64,000 nucleotides of DNA from contig NZ_CANLNS010000001.1 of NCBI RefSeq assembly GCF_947492715.1, forward strand, positions 930,001 through 994,000, in the 5' to 3' direction. This DNA comes from an uncultured Psychroserpens sp. (lineage in GTDB: Bacteria; Bacteroidota; Bacteroidia; Flavobacteriales; Flavobacteriaceae). A model generated the notes under the pieces. That model did no database searches. It saw nothing but the letters and a program-made list of their open reading frames with translations, and was not told the origin of the DNA. Every line of letters begins with the position of its first letter. The first letter of the stretch is position 1. The position numbers were made by a program, and so were the translations under genes. Positions 25,186-34,976 of the stretch are shown piece after piece.

Positions 25186-28100
25186 TAATCTTCAATAAAT
25201 AAATAATTTAATTGTTTGCTATTAAATGCTTCGTTAAACGCTTTTATTTCCTTGCTAATTAATGCATTAAATGCATCTAACTCTGTTTTAATTTTAGTAG
25301 ACAGTTCATTTTTAACTGCGATATCTTGATCTGTTGGTGGAAAATCTCCCATACTTACCAGTGAATTTAGATGACCTAATTTATTTGTTAGTCTAATTGG
25401 AAAATTCAAAGGATCTTGACCACTACGATTCTGAGTTTGATACAAAGCTTCTTCAATGTTTGTAAACGCTTCTTTTAATTCTTTAGACTTCTCTAAAAGC
25501 GCTTTCACATCATCATTGCCCTTGTATTGCTTTTCAAAAGCCGAGAGCTGCTTTTTAATTTTTCTAATTTTCTTAATGGACTTATGCGCATCGTCCATTG
25601 TTTTGTTTACATCTTTTATAAAATCAAACTGCTTTTGCATATCAGCTTGAGAGCTTTCCGATCTTGGATCTGCAATAATATTGAACGATTGAGATAGTAC
25701 ATTCCCATTCATATTTAGATGAACTTTATACGTTCCAGGAATTGCTTTGGGCCCATTTAAACTTGCCCACCATAAAATCATACCATCTAGTTTTTCGGCA
25801 CCATCATAGGTCATATTCCAAACAAATTGATTCATTCCTTGTTTTACTTCAAGTTTATCTTTCTTCTTATTTTTAGTCGAATATGTTTTAATTGTATCCC
25901 CTTTAGTATCGAAATAGGTTAGTGATACTTCATCATTTGCCTTATCATAGTTTTTTAAATTGAAATAGGTCATCACACCATTAGGATGATTTGTCCCTAC
26001 TGTTTTGCTTCCTTTACGACTTCCTCCACGCATACGATAAGTATCTTTAGGCTTTAACAGTTGATTAGCTTCAGAATTCGTATTATAAAGTTGATGTAAA
26101 ACTGTTAAATCATCAATAATCCAAAGGCTTCTTCCTTGAGTAGCAACAATCAAATTATTGTCTTTTATTGCAATGTCGGTAATAGGAACAATTGGAAGGT
26201 TTAATTGAAATGGCTTCCAGTTGTTTCCGTCGTCAAATGAAATATACATTCCTGTTTCAGTCCCAGCATAGAGTAAGCCTTTTTGCTTTGGATCTTCGCG
26301 CAGTACTCTTGTAAAATGCTCTGCATTAATCCCTTTTGTAATCTTTTTCCATGTTTTCCCGTAATCTGTAGTTTTATATAAGTAAGGTTCAAAGTCTCCT
26401 GTTTTATATTTTGTTCCAGCCACATAACATGTTCCTGCGTCAAAAGCACTAGGCTCAATACTATTAATCATCATCCATTCTGGCATTCCTTTAGGGGTTA
26501 CGTTTTCCCAATTTTGTCCGCCATCTTTCGTAACATGAATTAATCCGTCATCACTTCCAACCCAAAGTAAGCCTTCTGTAATTGGCGATTCTTGAGCTGC
26601 AAAAATAGTGCAGTAATACTCTACAGAGGTATTATCTTGAGTAATTGGACCTCCCGAAGACTTTAACTTTTCTGGATCATTTCTTGTAAGATCTGGACTA
26701 ATAATTTTCCAAGATTGACCTTCATTTTCAGTCATATGAACATGTTGAGAAAAGGTATATAAACGATTAGGATTATGCTTCGAAAATATAATTGGAAAAT
26801 TCCACTGAAAGCGATATTTCATTCCTTCGGCACCATGACCCATAGGATTATCTGGCCAAACATTAATAGCTCTAACAGTCCCTGTTTTATGATTCACCCT
26901 AGTTAAAAAGCCGTCATAACTCCCTCCGTAAACTATGTCGTTATCTTCTGGGTCTATAGCTATATGTGCCGATTCTCCACCTGCTGTACTTTCCCAATCG
27001 TCTTCAGAAATTGATCTTCCATCTGTTCTATGAGGAATTCTAATGGTTGAGTTATCTTGTTGTGCGGCATAAATTCTATATGGAAAATGATTATCTGTAG
27101 TCACACGATAAAACTGCGATGTTGGCTGATTTCTATAAGTGCTCCATGTTTCGCCACCATCATAAGTCACTTGAGCGCCACCATCATCTCCAATAATCAT
27201 TCGACTAGGATCTTCGGGAGCTATCCATAAATCATGATGATCACCATGAGGTGCATTATGTGTGCTAAACGATTTTCCTCCATCGGTACTTTTATGGTAA
27301 CGTACATTTAACACATAGACCACATCAACATCTTTAGTATCTGCATAGACTCTGGTATAATACCAAGCCCGTTGACGCAATTTTCGTTCACTATTTACTT
27401 GCTTCCAAGTCTCACCTCCATCTTCACTTCGATATAAACCACCATTATCTTTGTGTTCTACAATAGCCCAAACACGTTGATTATTTACAGGTGACACAGT
27501 AACACCAATAATCCCTAAAGTGCCTTCTGGAAACCCATCTTTTACTGAAATCTCAGTCCAAGTTTCACCATTATCTGTACTTTTCCATAATGCCGAACCT
27601 TCGCCACCAGAACTTAAACTATATGGTGTGCGTTGCACTCTCCATGTTGAAGCATATATAATTCTTGGGTTGGTTGGATCAATTATTAAATCGACAACAC
27701 CAGCGTGCTCATTAGAAAATAATGTTTTTCGCCAAGTTTTTCCACCATCTTCACTTTTATAAACACCACGTTCTTCAGTTGGTTTATAGATATTCCCTAG
27801 AACACCTGCATATACGATATTATGGTTTGTAGGGTCTACAACTATTCTAGGAACATGACGTGAATTTTCTAGTCCAGAGGCTGCCCATGTTTTTCCTGCG
27901 TCAACACTTTTCCATATTCCATAACCTGAAGACACATTACCACGAACTGTTTTTTCTCCACCTCCAACATACATTACATTGGGATCACTTTTTGAAACTG
28001 CAATAGCGCCAATACTTCCTCCAAAAAAACCATCAGAAATATTGTCCCAAGTTCGTCCGCCATCAAGCGTTTTCCAAATACCACCTCCTGTTGCTCCAAA

Positions 28101-28277
28101 GTAATAAAGGTTTGGCTTATTTGGGACACCAGTTACCGCAGCACTTCTTCCGCCTCTAAATGGGCCTAAAAGTCTATATTCTAATGCGTCGTATTGTGAT
28201 TCGTTAAAAGATTGAGCTTCTAGTTGTGTCGTATTTCCGAAGATAAAAAGACACAACAACGTAGTAATTAATCTCAT
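25185..28277 (-). CDS. Secreted VPS10/BNR-repeat beta-propeller protein (glycosyl hydrolase-like)
   Basis: I chose the ATG at 28277 because it starts a normal signal peptide (MRLITTLLCLFIFGNTTQLEA); an in-frame ATG at 28316 would add 13 polar residues. The mature protein of about 1,010 residues has many Asp-box/BNR units: SxDGGxTW (LDGGRTWDNI, VDAGKTWAAS, EDGGKTWRKT, DNGETWTEI, DGGQNWENV, DDGNNWKPF). These build two sortilin/VPS10-like beta-propellers. The C-terminal 250 residues contain a beta domain and a helical tail. No T9SS tail is seen. Homologues are called glycosyl hydrolases, but no catalytic pair is evident to me. It probably acts in the periplasm or on the surface. Confidence 0.8.
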   Translation of the reverse strand: MRLITTLLCLFIFGNTTQLEAQSFNESQYDALEYRLLGPFRGGRSAAVTGVPNKPNLYYFGATGGGIWKTLDGGRTWDNISDGFFGGSIGAIAVSKSDPNVMYVGGGEKTVRGNVSSGYGIWKSVDAGKTWAASGLENSRHVPRIVVDPTNHNIVYAGVLGNIYKPTEERGVYKSEDGGKTWRKTLFSNEHAGVVDLIIDPTNPRIIYASTWRVQRTPYSLSSGGEGSALWKSTDNGETWTEISVKDGFPEGTLGIIGVTVSPVNNQRVWAIVEHKDNGGLYRSEDGGETWKQVNSERKLRQRAWYYTRVYADTKDVDVVYVLNVRYHKSTDGGKSFSTHNAPHGDHHDLWIAPEDPSRMIIGDDGGAQVTYDGGETWSTYRNQPTSQFYRVTTDNHFPYRIYAAQQDNSTIRIPHRTDGRSISEDDWESTAGGESAHIAIDPEDNDIVYGGSYDGFLTRVNHKTGTVRAINVWPDNPMGHGAEGMKYRFQWNFPIIFSKHNPNRLYTFSQHVHMTENEGQSWKIISPDLTRNDPEKLKSSGGPITQDNTSVEYYCTIFAAQESPITEGLLWVGSDDGLIHVTKDGGQNWENVTPKGMPEWMMINSIEPSAFDAGTCYVAGTKYKTGDFEPYLYKTTDYGKTWKKITKGINAEHFTRVLREDPKQKGLLYAGTETGMYISFDDGNNWKPFQLNLPIVPITDIAIKDNNLIVATQGRSLWIIDDLTVLHQLYNTNSEANQLLKPKDTYRMRGGSRKGSKTVGTNHPNGVMTYFNLKNYDKANDEVSLTYFDTKGDTIKTYSTKNKKKDKLEVKQGMNQFVWNMTYDGAEKLDGMILWWASLNGPKAIPGTYKVHLNMNGNVLSQSFNIIADPRSESSQADMQKQFDFIKDVNKTMDDAHKSIKKIRKIKKQLSAFEKQYKGNDDVKALLEKSKELKEAFTNIEEALYQTQNRSGQDPLNFPIRLTNKLGHLNSLVSMGDFPPTDQDIAVKNELSTKIKTELDAFNALISKEIKAFNEAFNSKQLNYLFIED

Positions 28278-28325
28278 TTTGTTGGTGGTTTTGTTAGTAG
28301 CTTTAAAAATAAGCATAAAAAAATA

Positions 28326-29678
28326 TTAAGCCGTCGTCTTATCCAATTTTAACTTCACCTCGCGTCTTAAGAAGAAAGCCGTTACGATAGTTGATAGTAC
28401 ATCTGAAATTGGAAATGCTATCCAAATTCCTAATTCACCGAAAAAATTTGGCAGTATATACATTAGAGGAATGAAGAAAATCGCTTGCCTTGTGAGTGTG
28501 AGAATTAAGGCTGGCAAGGCCTTTCCAATGGCTTGAAAATATGCTGCTCCAATAAGCTGTAAAGCCAAAATAGGAACTGCAGCGAATGTCCAGCGCATAT
28601 TATTAGGGGCCACCTTGATGACATCTAAATCTGTTGTAAACCATTTCGTAATAATCTCAGGAAAGACCATTAAACTAACAAAAACGATGGCTGCCAGAAC
28701 CGTTGCATATTTAATTGCTGTATAAATAACCTCTTTAACACGTTGATATTGCTGGGCACCATAGTTATAACCAGCTATAGGAATAAACCCTTGAGTAATG
28801 CCAAAAACAGGAAATAATGCAAACATGCTCATACGCCCTACTATGGCGTACGCTGTTACCGAAGTTTCTCCTCCAAAATTAAATAATGCGTTATTAACAA
28901 GTAAAAACGTAACGCTCACTACCGCTTGTCTAGCAAGCGTAACGAAGCCCAAGGAGCCTATTTCTGAAACTATTGTTTTTTCTAATTTAAAATGCGAGAT
29001 ATTAATTTTTAATTCAGAATTACGTGACAGAAAATACCATAGTATAAATATAAAAGATACAATATAAGATCCTGTAGTAGCCCATGCCGCACCAGCCATT
29101 CCTAATTCTAATACATTAATAAAAATGTAATCAAATACTAAGTTTCCGATAGACGGAATTAACATGGCATACATGGCGAATTTTGGTTTACCTTCAGCTC
29201 TAATGACGTTATTACCCATCATAACAAACCCTAAAACAGGAACACCATAAAGTATGATTTCGTAATAGATTTTTGCCGGATCAAAAATGGTTCCTTTTCC
29301 TCCAAAGGCAGGAATAAGCGTATCTACAAAATATAAGCCGAATATGGCAAAAGACACTGTAAAAATAAAGGTTAACGTAAGTTGATTCCCAAAGGTTTTT
29401 AGGGCTTTGATCTTATTATTTGCACCTAAAGCTCTAGAAATAATAGACGAGCCACCAACACCTATTGCCATCCCGAGAGCAGCAATAAAAAAGGATACTG
29501 GAAGTACAACATTAATAGCAGCTATAGCAGTAGAACCAATCCATTGCCCTACAAAAATGGTGTCAACCAAAATATTAAGGGACATCACTAAGATTCCTAT
29601 TGATGCTGGGACGGCTTGCTTAATTAACAATTTGCCAATGGGCTGAGTCCCTAAATCTTGTGATGATACTTTAGCCAT
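28326..29678 (-). CDS. MATE-family multidrug efflux transporter
   Basis: The protein has 450 residues and about twelve TM helices in two halves. The first half starts with PIGKLLIKQAVPASIGILVM and has a characteristic VDTIFVGQWIGSTAIAAINV; the second has ARQAVVSVTFLLVNNALF and GITQGFIPIAGYNYGAQQY. These are the signatures of cation-driven MATE exporters. The stop is about 48 bp from the start of the propeller gene downstream, and its start overlaps the hemH stop by 1 bp, so it is likely co-transcribed with hemH. The substrate is unknown; porphyrin export is a thought based only on position. Confidence 0.92.
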   Translation of the reverse strand: MAKVSSQDLGTQPIGKLLIKQAVPASIGILVMSLNILVDTIFVGQWIGSTAIAAINVVLPVSFFIAALGMAIGVGGSSIISRALGANNKIKALKTFGNQLTLTFIFTVSFAIFGLYFVDTLIPAFGGKGTIFDPAKIYYEIILYGVPVLGFVMMGNNVIRAEGKPKFAMYAMLIPSIGNLVFDYIFINVLELGMAGAAWATTGSYIVSFIFILWYFLSRNSELKINISHFKLEKTIVSEIGSLGFVTLARQAVVSVTFLLVNNALFNFGGETSVTAYAIVGRMSMFALFPVFGITQGFIPIAGYNYGAQQYQRVKEVIYTAIKYATVLAAIVFVSLMVFPEIITKWFTTDLDVIKVAPNNMRWTFAAVPILALQLIGAAYFQAIGKALPALILTLTRQAIFFIPLMYILPNFFGELGIWIAFPISDVLSTIVTAFFLRREVKLKLDKTTA

Positions 29679-30709
29679 TAAGCAGTAGTCGTTTCAAGCG
29701 ACACCCAAGCGTTAATCCATTTAGATAATAAGTCAACAAATTCTTGATCATCGTTTAAACAAGGAACTGTAGTAAACTCTTTCCCTCCCATTTCATGAAA
29801 AATCTCTTCACCTTCCATCGCAATCTCTTCAAGGGTTTCAAGGCAATCACTTACAAACGCGGGAGTGACTATGGCCATCTTCTTAATCCCTTCTTTACCT
29901 AAGCGTTCTATGGTTCTGTCTGTATAAGGCTGTAGCCATGGATCAAACCCTAGACGCGATTGAAATGACGTGGAGTAAGTTCCCTCTTTTAAGTTTAACT
30001 TTTCAGCTATTAAGCGTGTAACTTCAAGACATTGATGCCTATAGCAAAATTGATGAGCAGGAGATGGTGTTGCACAACAGCTTCCGTCAATTTTACAATG
30101 TGATTTTGTAACATCACTTTTTCTAATATGACGTTCTGGAACACCATGATATGAAAACAAAAGATGCTCGTAGTCTTGCCCATTTAAATGCTTTGAAATA
30201 GAATTGGAAAGCACATCAATATAATCTGTATTATTATAAAATGCAGGTAAGTCGCTAATCGTTAACTTCGGAAAATGAGCTTTCCTAACCTCTTCGGCTA
30301 GCACCAATATGGTTTCTGTTGTTGCCATGGCGAATTGTGGATATAGCGGAATTAAAAACACCTCATCCACACCTTTGTCCACCAATTCTTGGAGTCCTTT
30401 TTTAATAGTCAAACTACCATACCTCATTGCTAAACCAACAGGTACATTTGTTTGTTTTTGGATAGCATCTTGAAGTCGTTCTGAAATGACAATTAAAGGC
30501 GATCCTTCTTCCCACCAAATTTTTTGATAGGCTGCTGCTGATGCTTTAGGCCTTGTATTTAGAATAATACCTTTAACAAGTAAGGTTCTTGCCCAAAGTG
30601 GTACATCAATAACGCGTTCATCCATTAAAAATTCACCTAGATACTTTTTTACATCTTTAGGTTCTGGGCTATCAGGAGAACCTAAATTAACGAGTAAGAC
30701 TCCTTTCAT
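29678..30709 (-). CDS. hemH: Ferrochelatase
   Basis: The protein has 343 residues. It inserts Fe2+ into protoporphyrin IX. Seen: the N-terminal GVLLVNLGSPDSPEP, catalytic His188 in LLFSYHGVPERH, LRYG-like GLAMRYGSL, and SRLGFDPWLQPYTDRT near the C-terminus with the Glu-rich SDCLETLEEIAMEG helix. A Cys-rich loop (HCKIDGSCCATPSP and FCYRHQC) follows the catalytic His and may bind a metal or iron-sulphur centre, as reported for some bacterial ferrochelatases. It lies 7 bp after the small secreted-protein gene and overlaps the MATE gene by 1 bp. Confidence 0.95.
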   Translation of the reverse strand: MKGVLLVNLGSPDSPEPKDVKKYLGEFLMDERVIDVPLWARTLLVKGIILNTRPKASAAAYQKIWWEEGSPLIVISERLQDAIQKQTNVPVGLAMRYGSLTIKKGLQELVDKGVDEVFLIPLYPQFAMATTETILVLAEEVRKAHFPKLTISDLPAFYNNTDYIDVLSNSISKHLNGQDYEHLLFSYHGVPERHIRKSDVTKSHCKIDGSCCATPSPAHQFCYRHQCLEVTRLIAEKLNLKEGTYSTSFQSRLGFDPWLQPYTDRTIERLGKEGIKKMAIVTPAFVSDCLETLEEIAMEGEEIFHEMGGKEFTTVPCLNDDQEFVDLLSKWINAWVSLETTTA

Positions 30710-30716
30710 GAATTCT

Positions 30717-31319
30717 TTAGTCTTTAGTCTTTAAAAGTTTTGTTCTTATACTTTCTGGGATGATAGAATCTACTAATTCTTTCATGGCATCATCATTACC
30801 AATAAATTTCCATCCTTTATATTTTGGGTCTTTTATAGCGAACATATTGGCATCCATATTAACAAGCAATGACAACGTTTTTAAATCGGAAGTTACATTT
30901 GTTTCTCCAAATTGAGTTTTCATAATACCAGACATAAATTCTAAGAAGCTTTTTTGTTCTTCTTCTGGTTTATCTTTTTCAGAAATAAATGTCATCCTCA
31001 TTTTGCTATTATAAAATACAGCTGCATAAGTAATGTCTTCAACGTCCATCTTATCTGAGACATCCGTGACTTTATTCGATACAAATTCTATTTTCATTTC
31101 AGGAGAATTAAACATTTGCTCCATTCCTAATTTCATTTGTTCTCTAGATAACTTATCAAACACTTTTGGATACATATAATCTAATACGCCATCAAAGTTT
31201 TGATTTGTCATATACTCGTAATAGGTCTCTGCATTCTTAGTAATCTCTTCTTTGTGCGATTGAGCAAAGCCAGAAAGTGTAAACAAAACGACTAGTACTA
31301 CTGTTGAAAATAATTTCAT
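30717..31319 (-). CDS. Small secreted protein of unknown function
   Basis: The protein has 200 residues. MKLFSTVVLVVLFTLSGFAQS is a clear signal peptide ending near Ala19-Gln20. The mature part is helical at first (EEITKNAETYYEYMTNQNFDGVLDYMYPKVFD), resembling the NTF2/DUF4878-like fold of small export-linked proteins, with a beta-strand core after it. No catalytic residues stand out. It precedes hemH by 7 bp. A minus-strand -7 box TATTTTTG lies about 23-30 bp upstream of its start, so it is probably the first gene of the hemH unit. Confidence 0.6.
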   Translation of the reverse strand: MKLFSTVVLVVLFTLSGFAQSHKEEITKNAETYYEYMTNQNFDGVLDYMYPKVFDKLSREQMKLGMEQMFNSPEMKIEFVSNKVTDVSDKMDVEDITYAAVFYNSKMRMTFISEKDKPEEEQKSFLEFMSGIMKTQFGETNVTSDLKTLSLLVNMDANMFAIKDPKYKGWKFIGNDDAMKELVDSIIPESIRTKLLKTKD

Positions 31320-31341
31320 AATATATTTTAATTTGTTTTTG

Positions 31342-31349
31342 CAAAAATA
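31342..31349 (-). promoter_or_regulatory. Bacteroidota -7 promoter box for the secreted-protein/hemH unit
   Basis: The minus strand reads TATTTTTG (TAnnTTTG) 22 bp upstream of the start codon at 31319. No TTG at the usual -33 distance is seen. Confidence 0.45.
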
Positions 31350-31469
31350 CGACAGTATTTCATAATAGACAGAATATTTGGACGTTCACTATATAAAAAG
31401 ATGGGTTTACTCATTTTAATTTTTAGTACTTCCTATCTTATTTTATATTTACGTTTCTAATTAATCTTT

Positions 31470-34400
31470 ATGAAAAAAATAATACTTTCCGCTTTAATCA
31501 CCTTTTTTACTGTATTAGGTTTCGCTCAAGATAATAGTTTGCTTTGGGAGATTTCTGGTAATGGTTTGACTAAAAACTCCTATATCTACGGTACAATGCA
31601 TGTAAGTAAAAAGGTTGCCTTTAGACTAGACGATGTCTTTTACGAAGCTCTAGAAAAAAGCGAATGTGTTGCTTTAGAATCTGACCCAACACAATGGTTA
31701 GAAAACTCTTATGAAGATTTAAGCATGAGATATAATGATCTCGATGGGTCTTACTCTAGTAATTTCTATTCGAGGCTATTTGGGCTTAAGCCTGTCGATG
31801 AGCTCATGGTGAGAAACATCATACGTTTTGACAATAACTTGATTAATGGTTACTTATATAGAAAAAACTCCTTTTCCGATAATTTCGAAGAAGAGACTTA
31901 TCTTGATATGTTTATTTTTCAGGCTGGAAAGAAAAATAGCAAACCAATTGTTGGTTTAGAAGACATAAATGAATCTAGATTTTTAACTACTAAAGCCGCT
32001 TATAACCCTATTAAAGAGAAACCAGATGCTTGGTTTAGCAAGCTTTTAAAAACCGAAAACCCTTATTTACTTCAAGAAAATGTATATCGCGAGCGTAATA
32101 TTGCTTTGCTAGACTCTATAGGATCGGCTACCAATACACCTTTTTATAGAGAACATATGCTTTTTAAGCGTAATGAAAATATGGTTGTTGTTTTGGATTC
32201 ATTAATGCATAAAAAATCTGTCTTTTCTGGTGTTGGTGCAGCCCACTTAGCAGGTGAAAAAGGAATGCTTCAAATGCTAAGAGATAGAGGGTATACAGTA
32301 AAGGCATTAACCTCAAAACAAACCGATTTTGCGAAAAATGAAAAAGAAAAACTCGAAAATTTATTTACCAAACCAGAACTTTCTTACCATTCTACTCCAG
32401 ATCAATTTATTGAAATCAAAAGTTTTGACAAACTAAGAGAGTTTACTTTTAATGGCGTAAAATATTATATAGCCCCAGACATGACTAATGGTGCTTATCT
32501 AACAATTAATAGGTTAAGCACTTTTGAATATTTGCCGAGCGAAAAAGAAAAAGTAAGTCTTGACTATATTAAAAACCTACTATATGAAGATATCCCTGGT
32601 GATATCATTGAAAAAAAAGAGTTTGATCTCCCTTTTCCTGGTATTAGCATCTTAAACAAAACAAAGAAAGGCGATTATCAAAAGTATCATATATACAAAA
32701 CACCTTTAGAAATTATTGTAGTGAAATTTGGAGGAAAAAAGGACTTTGTACTTAATTATCATGAAGAAATTTTTAACTCCATAAAGTTTAAGTCAGAATC
32801 TTTAGAATACGCCAATTTTAAAGATCCATTTAAAAAATACACTTTTAATTTTCCGAAATATTACATTACAGATAACTTAAAAAATCCAGGTAAAAAATCA
32901 ATACAAGGGTATGTAGGTACTGATTATTACTTTTTTCAAGAATCTCCCAATCATGATACTAGTTACATTGAGGAGGACGATTTTGAAGCCCAGTTTATTC
33001 ATACCAATTTTTATAAAGAACTAGAAATTGAAGAAATTGAAGGGGCTTTTCAAAAAGGAACCTATAGTAGTTATGTGTCTTCTGCAGAAATTGACTCAGT
33101 ACATCATAAAAAAATATGGTTAAAATCTGTTGTTAAAGATGGGAGTTATTATCTCCTTGGTTATGCTGGTTCTACAGAAGATAAAGCCAAGTCATATTTT
33201 GATTCGTTTAAAGTTAATACAGCAACGTATGAAAATTTCAAAACAATTACAGACACCACACTTCTGTTTAAGGCAAACTCAACCACAAAGGCTCCTTTGG
33301 TGTTTATGGGCTATAGAATGCGAAATAATAAGCCTTATGATCAGGTAATAAAGCGTAATACTTTCGTTTCAAAATCTAATGAAGAAATTGCCGTATCTAG
33401 AACCAAATTTCATGACCTAAAAATGTATGAAAATGTTGATAGCTTATGGAATAGCCTTTCCAAAAAACGAAGAAACAATTACTACAGAAACCGAAGTTCT
33501 TTTTCGGTTCATGATGAAAAACGTTATACCGAAAATGGTAACAACATTTATACCTTTAAATATCGCGATTCTCTGAGCAGTAAAGAAATTCTTGTTAAGT
33601 ACATTCAAAAAAAAGGCACACTTTTTAGATTATCCACGCTCAAAGATAGTATTGGAGAACCTTCAAAATTTATAACTGAATTCTATGATTCATTTACACC
33701 AATGGATTCTTTACTTGGGAAAGACATTTTTGCCGATAAAACAGCTACATTTTTTGAAGCACTTAAGGCCAATGATAGTATCGTTTTTAAAGGGTATACT
33801 AAATTAAAATTCAATAAAACTCATGCTTCAACAATTAAGAATATCTTAGAAACTCATGAGTTTCCTGAAGATAAAGAAAATATAAAAACCTATTTGGTTG
33901 GACAACTTATTAAAATAGATAAAAGCCAATCAACCATAGGTCTTATAAAGCGTTTATATGAAGATTCTTATGCTAAGCCTTCTATTCAAAACAGGATTAT
34001 AAACGGGTTGTTATCTAGAAGTTCAAAGTCTTCTAATGACTTAATAAAAGAACTCATGCAAATAGATATTCCATTAGGAAGTAGATATTCTGGTTTCAGT
34101 ATTTACAATATCAGTTCCGATTCGTTAAAAGTTATGAAACAGTTATATCCTGATATCTTACAATACGCATCTATTGAAGAATATAAAAAGCCTGTTTATG
34201 GATTATTAGTAAAACTTTTAGACAGTAATATAGTAAAACCAAAAATCTATAAATCTGCAAAAAAGCAACTTATTAACGATGCTAAAATTGAGATTAAACG
34301 AAGTTTAAATAAAAGCAAGTACTCTAGGTTTGATGAAAATGATATGCTTGAAGGCTACACGAAACTTCTGTTTCCTTTTAGAAAGGAAAAATCTGTTGCT

Positions 34401-34976
34401 GCTTTCTATGACAAACTTATCCTTAGTAAAAATGTACATGCTTTAACAACCTACTATGCACTTCTAAAGAAAGAGCGAGAGGTGATTCCAAATGCCCTGA
34501 AAGCAGAAACCATTGATAACGAAAAAGCACAGGCCATGTTAGTTGCTAAATTGCACTTTCTAAAGCTATTAACGACCAATATTCTTAAAGAAATTGACTT
34601 AGACACTTATGCCAAATCTGGATTAATAACCAACAATAATAGTATCAAAACGAAAGATTCTATTGTATTGTTGGAAAAAAGGCAGTTAAACACAGACACC
34701 AAAAAAGCACTAATTGTTTATATTTATAAAAGAACTAGAGTTAATGAATCAAGAGAATCTTCTTATTTACATTTTATAGCTTTTGAAACCCCTAAAGGTG
34801 AACGCTATAATGTAGAGCCATACTACACCTCACGAAACAGTGGACGCTTTATTAATAACGGAACTTCCGAAGAGGATATCATAGATGACGTGATGCTTCT
34901 AATTAAACATAAAACTCGAAAACGTGTTAGCATTAATAACGAGGATTATTTAGGAGGAATGGATTTAGATTTTTAA
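31470..34976 (+). CDS. Very large TraB/GumN-like protein with long unknown C-terminal region
   Basis: The protein has 1,168 residues with a signal peptide (MKKIILSALITFFTVLGFAQ). Residues about 22-290 match the TraB/GumN (ChaN-erythromycin-esterase-like) fold: LLWEISGNGLTKNSYIYGTM, CVALESDP, and the closing GVGAAHLAGEKGMLQMLRDR with its conserved Gly-x-x-His. GumN proteins are usually about 300 residues, so about 870 residues are extra. These contain a beta-rich part to about 650 and then a helical-repeat-like part (about 750-1060) that may be HEAT-like. The role is unknown; it is probably periplasmic or outer-membrane associated. Its stop codon overlaps the stop of the convergent AraC gene in the shared TTAA. 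Confidence 0.7.
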   Translation: MKKIILSALITFFTVLGFAQDNSLLWEISGNGLTKNSYIYGTMHVSKKVAFRLDDVFYEALEKSECVALESDPTQWLENSYEDLSMRYNDLDGSYSSNFYSRLFGLKPVDELMVRNIIRFDNNLINGYLYRKNSFSDNFEEETYLDMFIFQAGKKNSKPIVGLEDINESRFLTTKAAYNPIKEKPDAWFSKLLKTENPYLLQENVYRERNIALLDSIGSATNTPFYREHMLFKRNENMVVVLDSLMHKKSVFSGVGAAHLAGEKGMLQMLRDRGYTVKALTSKQTDFAKNEKEKLENLFTKPELSYHSTPDQFIEIKSFDKLREFTFNGVKYYIAPDMTNGAYLTINRLSTFEYLPSEKEKVSLDYIKNLLYEDIPGDIIEKKEFDLPFPGISILNKTKKGDYQKYHIYKTPLEIIVVKFGGKKDFVLNYHEEIFNSIKFKSESLEYANFKDPFKKYTFNFPKYYITDNLKNPGKKSIQGYVGTDYYFFQESPNHDTSYIEEDDFEAQFIHTNFYKELEIEEIEGAFQKGTYSSYVSSAEIDSVHHKKIWLKSVVKDGSYYLLGYAGSTEDKAKSYFDSFKVNTATYENFKTITDTTLLFKANSTTKAPLVFMGYRMRNNKPYDQVIKRNTFVSKSNEEIAVSRTKFHDLKMYENVDSLWNSLSKKRRNNYYRNRSSFSVHDEKRYTENGNNIYTFKYRDSLSSKEILVKYIQKKGTLFRLSTLKDSIGEPSKFITEFYDSFTPMDSLLGKDIFADKTATFFEALKANDSIVFKGYTKLKFNKTHASTIKNILETHEFPEDKENIKTYLVGQLIKIDKSQSTIGLIKRLYEDSYAKPSIQNRIINGLLSRSSKSSNDLIKELMQIDIPLGSRYSGFSIYNISSDSLKVMKQLYPDILQYASIEEYKKPVYGLLVKLLDSNIVKPKIYKSAKKQLINDAKIEIKRSLNKSKYSRFDENDMLEGYTKLLFPFRKEKSVAAFYDKLILSKNVHALTTYYALLKKEREVIPNALKAETIDNEKAQAMLVAKLHFLKLLTTNILKEIDLDTYAKSGLITNNNSIKTKDSIVLLEKRQLNTDTKKALIVYIYKRTRVNESRESSYLHFIAFETPKGERYNVEPYYTSRNSGRFINNGTSEEDIIDDVMLLIKHKTRKRVSINNEDYLGGMDLDF

